The notes beneath the pieces were generated by a model. The model did no database searches, was not told the DNA's origin, and was given only the letters and a program-made list of their open reading frames with translations. DNA of 64,000 nucleotides from Flavobacteriaceae bacterium (GTDB taxonomy: Bacteria; Bacteroidota; Bacteroidia; Flavobacteriales; Flavobacteriaceae): NCBI GenBank assembly GCA_029238215.1, contig JAQWGN010000003.1, forward strand, positions 32,694 to 96,693. The letters run 5' to 3'. Shown here one piece after another: positions 35,602 to 45,549 of this stretch (positions are counted from its first letter, which is position 1; the number at the start of each line of letters is the position of its first letter). Position numbers and translations under genes: made by a program.

Positions 35602-36700
35602 GTGTACGTTCTGTGATGTGTTTTGAAACGGTATCACTTGCTCCGCTACCGCCTAGTTTGTTTTTTAAACGCCCATAGGCCTTACGTTGCTTCTCTGCTT
35701 CAGAACCTTTAAGTAAGGAAGCTAAGTCGGTTTTGAGCTGAGCTGCATTACATGAAGATTGAATTCGTTCGGGTACAGCTTCTTCGCCCAAAATAAGGTT
35801 TACTAATGAGATATGCGGAAGATTAATCACTCGCTTTCCAATAGCGTAACTCAATGCACTTGTTTTATAACATACCACTTGCGGCACCTCAAAAAGCGCT
35901 GTTTCTAAAGTAGCGGTTCCGCTGGTTACTAATGCAGCTTTTGCATGTGCCAATAATTTATAGGTGTCGTTTCTGACGACTTTTACGGGGAGATTTTCAA
36001 ATAATGAATCTTTTAGATGTGGAGCTGCCGCGACAACAAAGCAATAGTCTGGAAAATCTGTTGCCACATCAACCATGACATTAAGCATTTTTTTAACTTC
36101 CTGGGTCCGACTTCCAGGCAGCAAGGCAACAATGGGTTTTTCTAAAGGAATTAGATGTGTTTCTTTAAATGTCTTTTCTGCTCCAGCATCAAAATTTTTA
36201 ATTTCATCCAAAAGGGGATGACCAACAAAGTCTACAGGAAACTGATGTTTATCCTCAAAAAAAGATTTTTCAAAAGGGAGAATTACATACAAGTAGTCAA
36301 TCACCGTTTTCATTAAATGAACCCGATTTTCTTTCCATGCCCATACCTGTGGGCTGATATAATAGTGAACGGGAATCTTATGTTCTTTTGCCCATTTAGC
36401 AATGCGAAGATTAAACCCTGGATAGTCAATAAGTATTAACGCATCAGGATTAAACGCAGTAATATCTTCTTTACAAAAACGGATGTTTTTAACGATCGTT
36501 CTTAGGTTTTTTGCTACTTCCCAAAAACCCATAAAAGCCAACTCGCGGTAGTGCTTAACTAGGGTTGCTCCTTCGGCTTGCATGCGGTCACCTCCCCAAG
36601 CACGTACTTCGGCTGTGGTATCAATTTTACATAAGGATTTAAGCATGTTTGCCCCGTGTAAATCTCCCGATGCTTCTCCTGCTATGACGTAATATTTCAC
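35594..36700 (-). CDS. lpxB: Lipid-A-disaccharide synthase
   Basis: 368 residues starting at GTG 36700 (MKYYVIAGEASGDLHG, the family start). GT19 features are RAWGGDRMQ, DYPGFNLRIAKWAK, ISPQVWAWK and LLPGSRTQEV. It condenses UDP-2,3-diacylglucosamine with lipid X, showing an LPS-bearing outer membrane. It is the first gene of lpxB-NlpC-comEC. Confidence 0.97.
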   Translation of the reverse strand: MKYYVIAGEASGDLHGANMLKSLCKIDTTAEVRAWGGDRMQAEGATLVKHYRELAFMGFWEVAKNLRTIVKNIRFCKEDITAFNPDALILIDYPGFNLRIAKWAKEHKIPVHYYISPQVWAWKENRVHLMKTVIDYLYVILPFEKSFFEDKHQFPVDFVGHPLLDEIKNFDAGAEKTFKETHLIPLEKPIVALLPGSRTQEVKKMLNVMVDVATDFPDYCFVVAAAPHLKDSLFENLPVKVVRNDTYKLLAHAKAALVTSGTATLETALFEVPQVVCYKTSALSYAIGKRVINLPHISLVNLILGEEAVPERIQSSCNAAQLKTDLASLLKGSEAEKQRKAYGRLKNKLGGSGASDTVSKHITERTHA

Positions 36701-36771
36701 AGAATAAAAGTGTGTTTGAAAGACTGAAGTCTAATTAATCTCATTTGTATCAAAACTTATTACCATCTTCT

Positions 36772-36793
36772 AAAACCTACTTACGTGGGTTTT
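36772..36793 (-). other. Hairpin at the end of the 90-residue membrane protein gene
   Basis: AAAACCTAC pairs with GTGGGTTTT (9 bp with one G-U pair) around TTAC. It overlaps the stop codon (36792-36794) of the upstream gene. There is no real U tract on the minus strand, so termination would be weak. Confidence 0.4.
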
Positions 36794-37064
36794 ATCCAAA
36801 GAGCTTTACACCAAAGGTAAGCAATGCCCACAAGATGCAACTACTCAATACGCCATAGGCAAAGGCCTCATTTTTTTTCCGTAGGGCTAAGAAAAAGAAC
36901 AGTGCATTAGGAAGAACAGCCAACGCGATAAGTCCGGTCAACATATTTAGAGATACCACCTTTTCAATGGCGTCAAAACGAAGAAAGACAAATCCTAAGA
37001 TAGCGGCAGGTATGCCTAAACCAATTAGAAAACCTTTGCGAACTTGGCTATTTAAAAATCCCAT
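36792..37064 (-). CDS. Small membrane protein of unknown function
   Basis: 90 residues with three predicted helices (about 12-28, 38-58, 66-86) and a short basic N-terminus. It begins 13 bases inside the end of surE, so it is translated from the same message. No family recognised; it could be a remnant or accessory of an envelope function, since surE and lpxB flank it. Confidence 0.75.
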   Translation of the reverse strand: MGFLNSQVRKGFLIGLGIPAAILGFVFLRFDAIEKVVSLNMLTGLIALAVLPNALFFFLALRKKNEAFAYGVLSSCILWALLTFGVKLFG

Positions 37065-37819
37065 GTATTGAGTTTTTGAATGCTGTGATGCGCTGTCATA
37101 TCAAAATGAACAGGGACAACACTAACATAACCATTTTCTAGAGCCCATTCATCGGTATCTTCTCCTTTGTCTTCATTAACAAATTTTCCAGTTAACCAAT
37201 AGTATTCTTTTCCAGTAGGGTCTTTGCGTTTATCAAACTCTTCTACCCAATATGCCATTGCTTGACGACAAATACGGATTCCTTTAATTTCATTTTTCTG
37301 AAGTTTGGGAAGGTTTACATTAAGGACAACACCTTCAGGAATACCATTATTAAGTGCTGAAAGAGCAATACGCTTAATATAATCGGTGACTTGTGAAAAA
37401 TCAGCTTCCCAGTCATAGTCTAAATAAGAGAATCCAATAGCGGGAATTCCTTCAATTCCTGCTTCAACAGCCGCACTCATTGTTCCAGAATAAATAACAT
37501 TTATTGACGAATTGGAACCGTGGTTTATTCCAGAAACACACAAATCAGGTTTCCGTTTTAGAATTTCATGAACACCCATTTTTACACAATCGGCAGGAGT
37601 TCCAGAACAAGAATATTCGGTTTGAGGGCCATCGTCTAGCCTTACTTTGGTGCATCTTAATGTACTGTTGATGGTTATGGCGTGCCCCATCCCAGATTGT
37701 GGACTATCAGGAGCAACAACAAGCACATCGCCCAAAGTGTTCATCACACGAATGAGGTTTCTTAAGCCGGGTGCGCTAATACCATCATCGTTAGTTACAA
37801 GAATAAGTGGCTTTTTCAT
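37052..37819 (-). CDS. surE: 5'/3'-nucleotidase SurE
   Basis: 255 residues. Metal ligands are the two Asp in VTNDDGISAPGL, a Ser in DSPQSGMGHAIT and an Asn in SGINHGSNSS. SurE removes phosphate from nucleoside monophosphates and is tied to stationary-phase survival. Length and motifs are standard. Confidence 0.97.
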   Translation of the reverse strand: MKKPLILVTNDDGISAPGLRNLIRVMNTLGDVLVVAPDSPQSGMGHAITINSTLRCTKVRLDDGPQTEYSCSGTPADCVKMGVHEILKRKPDLCVSGINHGSNSSINVIYSGTMSAAVEAGIEGIPAIGFSYLDYDWEADFSQVTDYIKRIALSALNNGIPEGVVLNVNLPKLQKNEIKGIRICRQAMAYWVEEFDKRKDPTGKEYYWLTGKFVNEDKGEDTDEWALENGYVSVVPVHFDMTAHHSIQKLNTWDF

Positions 37820-37946
37820 GCATTAAATTGAATGTTAAAAATACACATTGATATTTTTAAATCCACCTTTTTTTGGCACGGTTATGGAAGAGTTTTTAAA
37901 AAGTTAACAAAAAGCCTTAATTTTAGGCCTAGTTCCAAATTCATTT

Positions 37947-40094
37947 ATGAGAAAAAAAATAGTAATCCCCGTTATTTTAGTTGCTTTAGTTCTAATTGCA
38001 TGGACGCGTTTTACGATACCTGTATCTCAGAGTTTTTCTGAAAACACATCTAAAGATAAGTTGCTCATGGAGCTGATATCTTATTTTATGCAGCAAGGGC
38101 ATTTTTCACCTAAAGAAATAGATGATTCCTTATCTGAGGAGTTACACAGCACTTTTTTGGAAATGCTAGACGGTCAAAAACGCTATTTTTTAAAAAAGGA
38201 TATTGCTCAATTTGAACGCTATAAATATGCGCTTGATGATGAATTCCGTAGTTTAAAAACGGATTTTTTCGAAATAGTCTATGAGCGCTATTTGCTGCGT
38301 AGAAATGAAGCCGAATTATTTTATTCAGAGTTACTTAAGGTACCTTTTGATTATTCAAAAAAAGAGGAAATAGATCTTGACTATGAGGCACAAGAGAATC
38401 CAGTAAGTTTACGGCAACGCACAGAAAAATGGCGCAAACAACTAAAGTTTTCTACCTTAAACATTGTGTATAACATGCTTGACGAGGAAAAGAAAAAGGG
38501 AGAAAAAGACCCTGCCTATTCTCCAAAAAATTTTGAAGCCCTAGAGGTTGAAGCCCGAGAGATTACTCGCGAGAATTTGGAAAACTATTTTTCGTTGATG
38601 AATGATGTTCGCAAAGAGGACTGGTTTGGAAGTTATCTCAATGCATTTGTAGCACAATTTGACCCACATTCTGTTTATTTTGCGCCTGTTGATAAAGATC
38701 GATTTGATGCAAGTATGTCTGGGAAATACGAAGGAATTGGCGCTCGATTAACCAAGCGAAATCAAGTTATAAAAATTGTAGATGTGATTTCTGGAGGCCC
38801 AATTTGGCGAAATCAATTAATTGAAGTTGGCGACCAAATCATGATGGTCCGTCAAGAGGAAGGAGCCCCTGTGGATGTACAGTCTATGCGATTGGACGAT
38901 GCGATTGAGCTTATAAAAGGCTCTGCAGGGACGATGGTTTACCTAACGATAAAAAAAGTAGATGGTACCGTCAAAGAAATTCCGATTAAACGGGATACTG
39001 TTGAGCTTGAAGAATCGTATTTGAAATCGGTGGTAATTAATAAAGGGGGACGTTCTTTTGGGCTTATTCATTTACCCAAATTTTATGTGGACTTTAAGGA
39101 CTATAAAGAACGAAATGCAGCCAAGGATATGCAGCAAGAAATTATTCGATTGAAAGGACAAGGTGTTCAAGGATTGGTTATAGATCTAAGAAACAATGGA
39201 GGAGGTTCTCTACAAACCGTTGTAGATATGGCAGGTTTCTTTATTGATGAGGGTCCAGTAGTACAAGTTAAGTCAACTGCAGAAAGAAGTAAAGTGCTTA
39301 AAGACCGCGACGGGAAAACGTTATGGGAAGGTCCTTTGGTTATTTTGGTGAACGAACTTTCTGCATCAGCTTCTGAAATTTTGGCTGCTGCTATGCAAGA
39401 TTACAAGCGTGCAATAGTACTTGGAAGTAAGCAAACATTTGGTAAAGGAACTGTACAAAACGTTCTTGAACTTAATCGATTTGTTTCTAAAAGCACCCAT
39501 GGCGAACTAGGCGCGTTAAAATATACTACGGATAAATTTTACCGAATAACAGGAAAGTCTACCCAGCTCGAGGGAGTAAAAAGTGATATTGTTGCACCAG
39601 ACAGATTTTCATATGTAAATATTGGAGAGAAAGATCAAGACAATCCCTTGGTATGGGATCAAATTTCCTCAACCCCATTCACAAAGTGGAACGGCTACGA
39701 AAATTATCAGGAAGTCATAAACTCTAGTATTAACCGAATATCCAACAACAAGCTATTTCAGTTAATTGATAGTAGTGCAAAGTGGGTTAGTGATCAACAA
39801 GACAAGAACAGATTTTCATTAAACTATAAAACGTACGCATCGACAATTGAAAAAGACGAATCTGTTGCTGAACAGTTTGAGGTATTGGATGATTATACAA
39901 ATACCCTAACATTTACTTCCTTGCCCTATGAACGCACGAAAATGAAGACGGATACTATTTTGGCTGAAAAGCGTAAGCGTTGGAAAAAATCTTTAAATAA
40001 GGACATCTATTTGGATGAAGCAGTTCACGTATTGGAAAATCTTGAACTAAATTTTATCCCATCCAAGCCCTTGGCCCTTCAGCGGCAGTTATAG
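37947..40094 (+). CDS. prc: Tail-specific protease (Prc, S41 family)
   Basis: 715 residues. A signal anchor (about 4-22), the helical TSP N-terminal domain (to about 240), a PDZ domain (about 262-340, GIGARLTKRNQVIKIVDV), then the S41 core with catalytic S474 in ELSASASE, D485 in QDYKR and K500 in FGKGTVQ, and a C-terminal helical region. It degrades or trims periplasmic proteins from their C-terminus. It is monocistronic and ends six bases into the convergent rodA gene. Confidence 0.95.
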   Translation: MRKKIVIPVILVALVLIAWTRFTIPVSQSFSENTSKDKLLMELISYFMQQGHFSPKEIDDSLSEELHSTFLEMLDGQKRYFLKKDIAQFERYKYALDDEFRSLKTDFFEIVYERYLLRRNEAELFYSELLKVPFDYSKKEEIDLDYEAQENPVSLRQRTEKWRKQLKFSTLNIVYNMLDEEKKKGEKDPAYSPKNFEALEVEAREITRENLENYFSLMNDVRKEDWFGSYLNAFVAQFDPHSVYFAPVDKDRFDASMSGKYEGIGARLTKRNQVIKIVDVISGGPIWRNQLIEVGDQIMMVRQEEGAPVDVQSMRLDDAIELIKGSAGTMVYLTIKKVDGTVKEIPIKRDTVELEESYLKSVVINKGGRSFGLIHLPKFYVDFKDYKERNAAKDMQQEIIRLKGQGVQGLVIDLRNNGGGSLQTVVDMAGFFIDEGPVVQVKSTAERSKVLKDRDGKTLWEGPLVILVNELSASASEILAAAMQDYKRAIVLGSKQTFGKGTVQNVLELNRFVSKSTHGELGALKYTTDKFYRITGKSTQLEGVKSDIVAPDRFSYVNIGEKDQDNPLVWDQISSTPFTKWNGYENYQEVINSSINRISNNKLFQLIDSSAKWVSDQQDKNRFSLNYKTYASTIEKDESVAEQFEVLDDYTNTLTFTSLPYERTKMKTDTILAEKRKRWKKSLNKDIYLDEAVHVLENLELNFIPSKPLALQRQL

Positions 40095-41330
40095 AGTTCT
40101 TTGATATTCCATGCGTAAATAAATCCCCAAGAATAGGCAAAAAGCTAAAAGGCTAGATCCTCCATAGCTAATAAAAGGCAAAGGAATACCTATTGTAGGA
40201 ATTAGCCCAACCACCATGCCTATATTAACCGTTACATGAATAAATAGTGTACAAACAAACCCTAGACAAAATACCCTAGAAAATGTGCTTTTCTGTTTAT
40301 AAGCAACATGAAGAATTCGTAACATTAATAATATAAAAAGCGTAATTATAGTTATTGTTCCCATAAACCCCCATTCTTCGCCTATCGTAGTGAAAATATA
40401 ATCCGTTTGTTGCTCTGGAACAAAGCCTCCCTTGGTTTGGGTGCCTTGCAAATACCCTTTTCCAGAAAAACGGCCCGATCCAATTGCAATTTGAGATTGA
40501 TTAATATTATATCCAATCCCCTGAGAATCTACTTCTTTGCCCAGTAAAATATTAAAACGGTCGCGATGTCTTTGTTCAAAAACTTCCTCAAAAATGTAGG
40601 AAACAGAGTAGGTGAAACCAATACTTATAAGAGCAATTAAAAAAGCCTTAAAAAAAAGAGTTTTTCGCTTGCGCTTCTTTTGACTAGTTAGATACATGAT
40701 AAGGCTTAAAGTTATAAGTACATATACCCAACTTACACCTATCAATAGGGTTAACACAAACAGTAACGACGCGCTAAGTAATACGAGAATAAAAAAGTTT
40801 GGTAAGCCTTCGGCGTGTAAAACCAAGAAGAGGCTTAAAAGAATAAGCGCTGTTCCGGGATCGGGCTGTAGTAACACCAACACTGCTGGAATTCCGATTA
40901 GAATAAAAGCAACGAGATAATCTTTACTGCGTTGTATTTTAGTATTGAAGCTACCAAGGTGTTTTGCTACAGCAAGTGCAGCCGCCACTTTTGCAAATTC
41001 TGATGGTTGCAGGCTAAATCCACCTATGGCATACCAAGACTGTGCACCAGATATTTTGGAGCCAAACAACCACAAGCCTGCTAAGCTTGCAAGAGATATC
41101 ACATAAATGATACTTGCATAACGTTCAAAAAATTTGACATCGATAAATTGTAGTATAAAAATAAAACCTCCCCCAATCAGAAGTGATATAAATTGCTTTT
41201 GAACAATTGTATTGGCCAATCCAACATTATCAACGTTATAAGCAGCGGAATAAATATTCAAAAGCCCAACGGAAACTAATGCCAAAAATAACAACATGCT
41301 GTACCAGTCAAAACGCGCAATCTTATTCAT
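40089..41330 (-). CDS. rodA: Rod-shape SEDS glycosyltransferase RodA
   Basis: 413 residues, about ten membrane helices. SEDS motifs are GGFSLQPSEFAKVAAALAVAKHLG and IGIPLPFISYGGSS. It polymerises lipid II together with the PBP2 encoded just upstream (8-base overlap). Last gene of the rod operon. Confidence 0.96.
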   Translation of the reverse strand: MNKIARFDWYSMLLFLALVSVGLLNIYSAAYNVDNVGLANTIVQKQFISLLIGGGFIFILQFIDVKFFERYASIIYVISLASLAGLWLFGSKISGAQSWYAIGGFSLQPSEFAKVAAALAVAKHLGSFNTKIQRSKDYLVAFILIGIPAVLVLLQPDPGTALILLSLFLVLHAEGLPNFFILVLLSASLLFVLTLLIGVSWVYVLITLSLIMYLTSQKKRKRKTLFFKAFLIALISIGFTYSVSYIFEEVFEQRHRDRFNILLGKEVDSQGIGYNINQSQIAIGSGRFSGKGYLQGTQTKGGFVPEQQTDYIFTTIGEEWGFMGTITIITLFILLMLRILHVAYKQKSTFSRVFCLGFVCTLFIHVTVNIGMVVGLIPTIGIPLPFISYGGSSLLAFCLFLGIYLRMEYQRTL

Positions 41331-43185
41331 TGATTGTAAAGGGTTTATTGCTAGTCACTTTAGCATATTCATCCACTAGACTGCCTTTCATCATGCGTCT
41401 TTCCAACCATTTTCGTTTCACCTCACCTTTCAGGTATTTTTCAATAACCAATGAAGCAATAGGTGCAGCCCAACGCCCACCCCAATAACCGTTTTCTACA
41501 ATAACTGCTAATGCAATTTTTGGATCATCTTTTGGTGCAAAAGCAATGAACATAGAATGATCTGTAAGCTGTGTTCTAACACCATTTATTTTTGTAAAAT
41601 TTTCAATCGTCCCTGTTTTTCCACAAACTTCAAATCCTGGAATAGCTGCAATTCGAGCAGTCCCTTTTTTAACCACATTTGCCATTCCCTCAACTACAGG
41701 ATTAAAATGTTCCTTTGAAATTGAGGTGTATTGCTTGGTTTTATAGCGTAAATCGATAGACCCATTTTGAATTTCTTTTGCAAAATGAGGCCTGTAGTAA
41801 AATCCACGATTTGCAATTGTTGCTGCGACATTGGCAAGTTGAATAGGAGTCATTAAAATTTCCCCTTGACCAATAGCATTTGAAACGATTGTTGATCCGC
41901 GCCAGCGTTGGTTGGGATACCACAGGTTATAAAAATTTGAGCTGGGTACGTAGCCTGCCTGACCTACTGGATGATCGTAGCCCAAAAAATCGCCTAAACC
42001 AAAGCTTTTTAAATGCTTATTCCATGTGTTAAGATTTTCTTGTGGGTTGTTATCGTTATCAATAATACGTCTGTATACGTTTGAAAAATAGGTGTTACAC
42101 GAATTATGAATCCCGCGGTTTAGGTTGTTAACAGTTCCTGGCTTACACATACACGCCATAAATTGATTACGCGCATAGTAATGGCCGCTATAGCAAGTAA
42201 ACTTAGTATTTGGTTGTATGACGCCTTCTTCTAAAGCTACAAGAGCGTTAAGTACCTTGAAAGGTGAGCCAGGAGCGTATTGCCCTTGAAGCGATCTGTC
42301 AAACAATAATCGATTTAGAGTGTCTTGTTTTAACTCGTTGAAATTAGCAGATCGCTCTCTTCCTACTAAGATTTCTGGCGCATAGCTGGGTGTGCTAACA
42401 CTCATTAAAATTTCGCCAGTACTAGGTTCAATAGCTATAATACCTCCGCGTTTATTGGCCAGTAACTGGGTGCCATATTCTTGTAATGCAATATCTATCG
42501 TTAGTGTAATATCTTGCGATGGTGTGGGTAATGTATCTAAAGCCCCATCTTTATAAGGCCCAATAATTCGATTAAACTTATCTCGTTGGAGGTAGTGAAC
42601 ACCCTTAAACCCACGAAGTTCATTTTCATATGTTTTTTCAATTCCTTGTTTTCCGATTAACTCCCCCTTTTGATAGTATGCATCATTTTCTAAATCAAAA
42701 TAATTTACCTCACTGATATAGCCAAGAACATTGGCTGCTACATCGGTTTGATATGCACGTACAGATTTTCTTTTGATATACAATCCAGGAAATTTCCACA
42801 TCTTTTCTTGTAAAACTGCATAATCTTGTTTTGAAATTTGCCCTAATAAAACTGAGGGCGCACGAATAGAGTATTTTCTTGCTTTTAAGAGCCGCTTTTT
42901 GAGGTCTTCAGAATCTAAACGAAGGATATTGCAAAGATCTAAGGTGTCAAATGTTTTTACGTTTGCCGGTACCACCATCAAATCATACATGGGCTGATTA
43001 GAAACCAATAAATTTCCATGACGATCGAAGACATAGCCTCTTTCGGGGTAAATATGCTGTTTTAACACCGAATTCTTAAGCGATAAGTCGTTGTATTCTT
43101 CAGACACTATTTGAAGTGAAAATAAACGGAAAATTAGGATGAGACCAAACGAAAAAATAAGAAACGAAAAGAAATGCGTTCTCAT
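41323..43185 (-). CDS. mrdA: Penicillin-binding protein 2 (elongation transpeptidase)
   Basis: 620 residues. An N-terminal anchor (about 5-25), dimerisation region, and transpeptidase domain with SPFK (S307), SCN in HNSCNTYF, and KTG in CGKTGTIEN. It cross-links glycan made by RodA. It overlaps mreD by four bases and rodA by eight. Confidence 0.96.
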   Translation of the reverse strand: MRTHFFSFLIFSFGLILIFRLFSLQIVSEEYNDLSLKNSVLKQHIYPERGYVFDRHGNLLVSNQPMYDLMVVPANVKTFDTLDLCNILRLDSEDLKKRLLKARKYSIRAPSVLLGQISKQDYAVLQEKMWKFPGLYIKRKSVRAYQTDVAANVLGYISEVNYFDLENDAYYQKGELIGKQGIEKTYENELRGFKGVHYLQRDKFNRIIGPYKDGALDTLPTPSQDITLTIDIALQEYGTQLLANKRGGIIAIEPSTGEILMSVSTPSYAPEILVGRERSANFNELKQDTLNRLLFDRSLQGQYAPGSPFKVLNALVALEEGVIQPNTKFTCYSGHYYARNQFMACMCKPGTVNNLNRGIHNSCNTYFSNVYRRIIDNDNNPQENLNTWNKHLKSFGLGDFLGYDHPVGQAGYVPSSNFYNLWYPNQRWRGSTIVSNAIGQGEILMTPIQLANVAATIANRGFYYRPHFAKEIQNGSIDLRYKTKQYTSISKEHFNPVVEGMANVVKKGTARIAAIPGFEVCGKTGTIENFTKINGVRTQLTDHSMFIAFAPKDDPKIALAVIVENGYWGGRWAAPIASLVIEKYLKGEVKRKWLERRMMKGSLVDEYAKVTSNKPFTINE

Positions 43186-43685
43186 GGTAAAACCTTTCTT
43201 GTTAGTATCAGTGTGGCCCCAATAAATAAGATGGTTATAAGGCTATTTGTTGCCCATGCATACAGAAACCATTCAATTTTATTTGAATTGGCAACGATAA
43301 AAGCTAACATAAAAAAGTGATGGACAAGTACCATCAATGTAACGTATCGCATTAATTGCCCAAACGACTCATGTTTAATTTTAAGTTCATCTGGAGATAA
43401 GGTGTCTCTAAAAGAGAATCGAATAAATAAGTTTCTTGTAAAACAGGCGATTAAACAGGCTGCTGTGTGTACTCCCCCTGAGAAAAACAAAAAGTCAACA
43501 CAAATACCCGTAAAAAAGCCCATCAATAGAACGATCCAAGACGCCCAATTGTTAGGTAATAACATTAAAATTAGCACATATATAAAAGGAGTAAAAGCGA
43601 TGCCTAATAATAGGGGGTCAAGCACAAATGTTTGAATAAACATAAGGACGATAAACCATAAAAGTAACCTCACAGATTTATTCAT
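43182..43685 (-). CDS. mreD: Rod-shape determining protein MreD
   Basis: 167 residues, four or five membrane helices and little else, the usual form of MreD. It overlaps mreC by eight bases and the PBP2 gene by four. The call rests on position as well as topology, since MreD sequences diverge quickly. Confidence 0.88.
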   Translation of the reverse strand: MNKSVRLLLWFIVLMFIQTFVLDPLLLGIAFTPFIYVLILMLLPNNWASWIVLLMGFFTGICVDFLFFSGGVHTAACLIACFTRNLFIRFSFRDTLSPDELKIKHESFGQLMRYVTLMVLVHHFFMLAFIVANSNKIEWFLYAWATNSLITILFIGATLILTRKVLP

Positions 43686-44484
43686 TATTGCTTCCGTTTT
43701 TCATTTCTTGGATTAATGCTGCTGTTGGAAAAACAACAGCATATACATGGTTCAAATTTGTAAGATCTTCAAAAAGAGAAACTGTTAAATCGTAGTAGTT
43801 ATCATTAATTGGTACTTCTATATTTGAAACAACACCAAGTATTATTTCTGCGGGAAATACGGCCGACATCCCTCCAGTTACAATGGTATCCCCAACACTA
43901 ATATTTGCTGCTAAAGGAATGTCTGACAAAGCCATTTTAAGGGGAGAGTCTCCCTCCCAATACAAGCTCCCAAAATGATTGGAACTCTTTAGTTTTGCGT
44001 TAATACGGAAGGATTTATTAAGTAAAGAGATGACACTACTTACTTTGTTGTTTGTGTTATTTACTACTCCTACAACCCCTTTGGATGTAACCAGACCCAT
44101 TTCTCTTTGTATTCCATCCTTGCCACCTTTGTTAATGGTGATGAAATTGTAGTTTAATTGTGTACTGTTGCGAATTACTTGTGCAGGAATTACTTTAAAA
44201 GGCAAAGAATCAAGCAGCAAAGCACTGTTCTGTGATGTGGTTAGTTGCTCTAATAAGTATTGATTTTCTTTGAGTAGTTGTTGATTGTGTCCGCGTAGTT
44301 TTACATAGGAAAACAATTGATTACGGGCTGTAAAAAAGGGAGCCGTAATCATATTATTAAGCGCTAAAAATTTATTGCGTTGATAGTGTTGATGTTTAGA
44401 AATCAACACGAGTGTTAATCCGAATAAAAAGATGAACAACAATAGCGTTCCATTGCGCAATATGCTGTTCAGTAATTTTTGCAT
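43678..44484 (-). CDS. mreC: Rod-shape determining protein MreC
   Basis: 268 residues: an N-terminal membrane helix (about 12-30), a coiled coil (about 50-88), and the two beta domains (about 95-255; NKGGKDGIQREMGLVTSKGVVG). It links MreB to the periplasmic elongation enzymes. Eight bases after mreB. Confidence 0.94.
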   Translation of the reverse strand: MQKLLNSILRNGTLLLFIFLFGLTLVLISKHQHYQRNKFLALNNMITAPFFTARNQLFSYVKLRGHNQQLLKENQYLLEQLTTSQNSALLLDSLPFKVIPAQVIRNSTQLNYNFITINKGGKDGIQREMGLVTSKGVVGVVNNTNNKVSSVISLLNKSFRINAKLKSSNHFGSLYWEGDSPLKMALSDIPLAANISVGDTIVTGGMSAVFPAEIILGVVSNIEVPINDNYYDLTVSLFEDLTNLNHVYAVVFPTAALIQEMKNGSNNE

Positions 44485-44492
44485 CAGCTAGT

Positions 44493-45521
44493 TTACTTTA
44501 CCAAAACAGATTTATATCGCTCAATATTCTTAAGAACTGTCCCTGTTCCTCTTACAACAGCGCGTAATGGATCTTCGGCAATAAAAATAGGGAGTTCAGT
44601 TTTTTGAGATAAGCGCTTGTCTAGCCCGCGAAGCATAGAGCCTCCGCCAGCCAAATAAACACCAGTGTTGTAAATATCAGCAGCAAGTTCTGGGGGTGTT
44701 TGTGAAAGTGTTTCCATAACAGAATCTTCAATTCGAATAATAGACTTGTCAAGTGCCTTATGAATCTCTCTGTATGATAGAATAATTTCTTTTGGCTTAC
44801 CTGTAAGCAAATCACGCCCTTGAATCGACATGTCATCTGGTGGGTTTTCTAATTCCTCTGTTGCTGAGCCAATAGAAATTTTAACACGTTCTGCTGTACG
44901 CTCTCCAATAAAAAGATTGTGTTGAGTACGCATATAATAAATGATATCATTAGTGAATACATCACCCGCAATTTTTACAGATTTATCACATACAATTCCT
45001 GAAAGTGCAATAACTGCGATTTCAGTAGTTCCTCCGCCAATGTCAACAATCATATTTCCCTTAGGCTGCATGATGTCAATTCCAATACCAATGGCGGCAG
45101 CCATCGGCTCATGAATGAGGTATACTTCTTTTCCGTTTACACGTTCTGCAGACTCACGTACTGCTCGCATTTCTACTTCCGTAATTCCTGAAGGAATACA
45201 AATAACCATACGAAGTGAAGGCGAAAAAAAACGTTTTTTTAATGATGGAATGTTTTTTATAAACATACTAATCATCTGTTCCGAAGCATTAAAATCTGCA
45301 ATTACACCGTCTTTTAATGGGCGAATAGTTTTAATGTTTTCGTGGGTTTTTCCCTGCATCTGATTCGCTTCTTGACCTACAGCAATAATTTTGTTGTCCC
45401 GTCTGTCCATAGCAACAATTGATGGACTGTCAACCACCACCTTGTCATTATGAATAATAAGCGTGTTTGCGGTGCCTAAGTCAATCGCGATTTCTTCAGT
45501 AAAAAAGTCAAAAAAGCCCAT
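44493..45521 (-). CDS. mreB: Actin-like rod-shape protein MreB
   Basis: 342 residues. The actin-fold phosphate 1 motif is in IAIDLGTANTLI, phosphate 2 in MIVDIGGGTTEIAV, and the adenosine motif in VYLAGGGSMLRGL. It forms membrane filaments that place new wall. It follows purH by 28 bases on the same strand and is probably expressed with it. Confidence 0.98.
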   Translation of the reverse strand: MGFFDFFTEEIAIDLGTANTLIIHNDKVVVDSPSIVAMDRRDNKIIAVGQEANQMQGKTHENIKTIRPLKDGVIADFNASEQMISMFIKNIPSLKKRFFSPSLRMVICIPSGITEVEMRAVRESAERVNGKEVYLIHEPMAAAIGIGIDIMQPKGNMIVDIGGGTTEIAVIALSGIVCDKSVKIAGDVFTNDIIYYMRTQHNLFIGERTAERVKISIGSATEELENPPDDMSIQGRDLLTGKPKEIILSYREIHKALDKSIIRIEDSVMETLSQTPPELAADIYNTGVYLAGGGSMLRGLDKRLSQKTELPIFIAEDPLRAVVRGTGTVLKNIERYKSVLVK

Positions 45522-45549
45522 GGATAATATTCTTATGTAATATTACGAA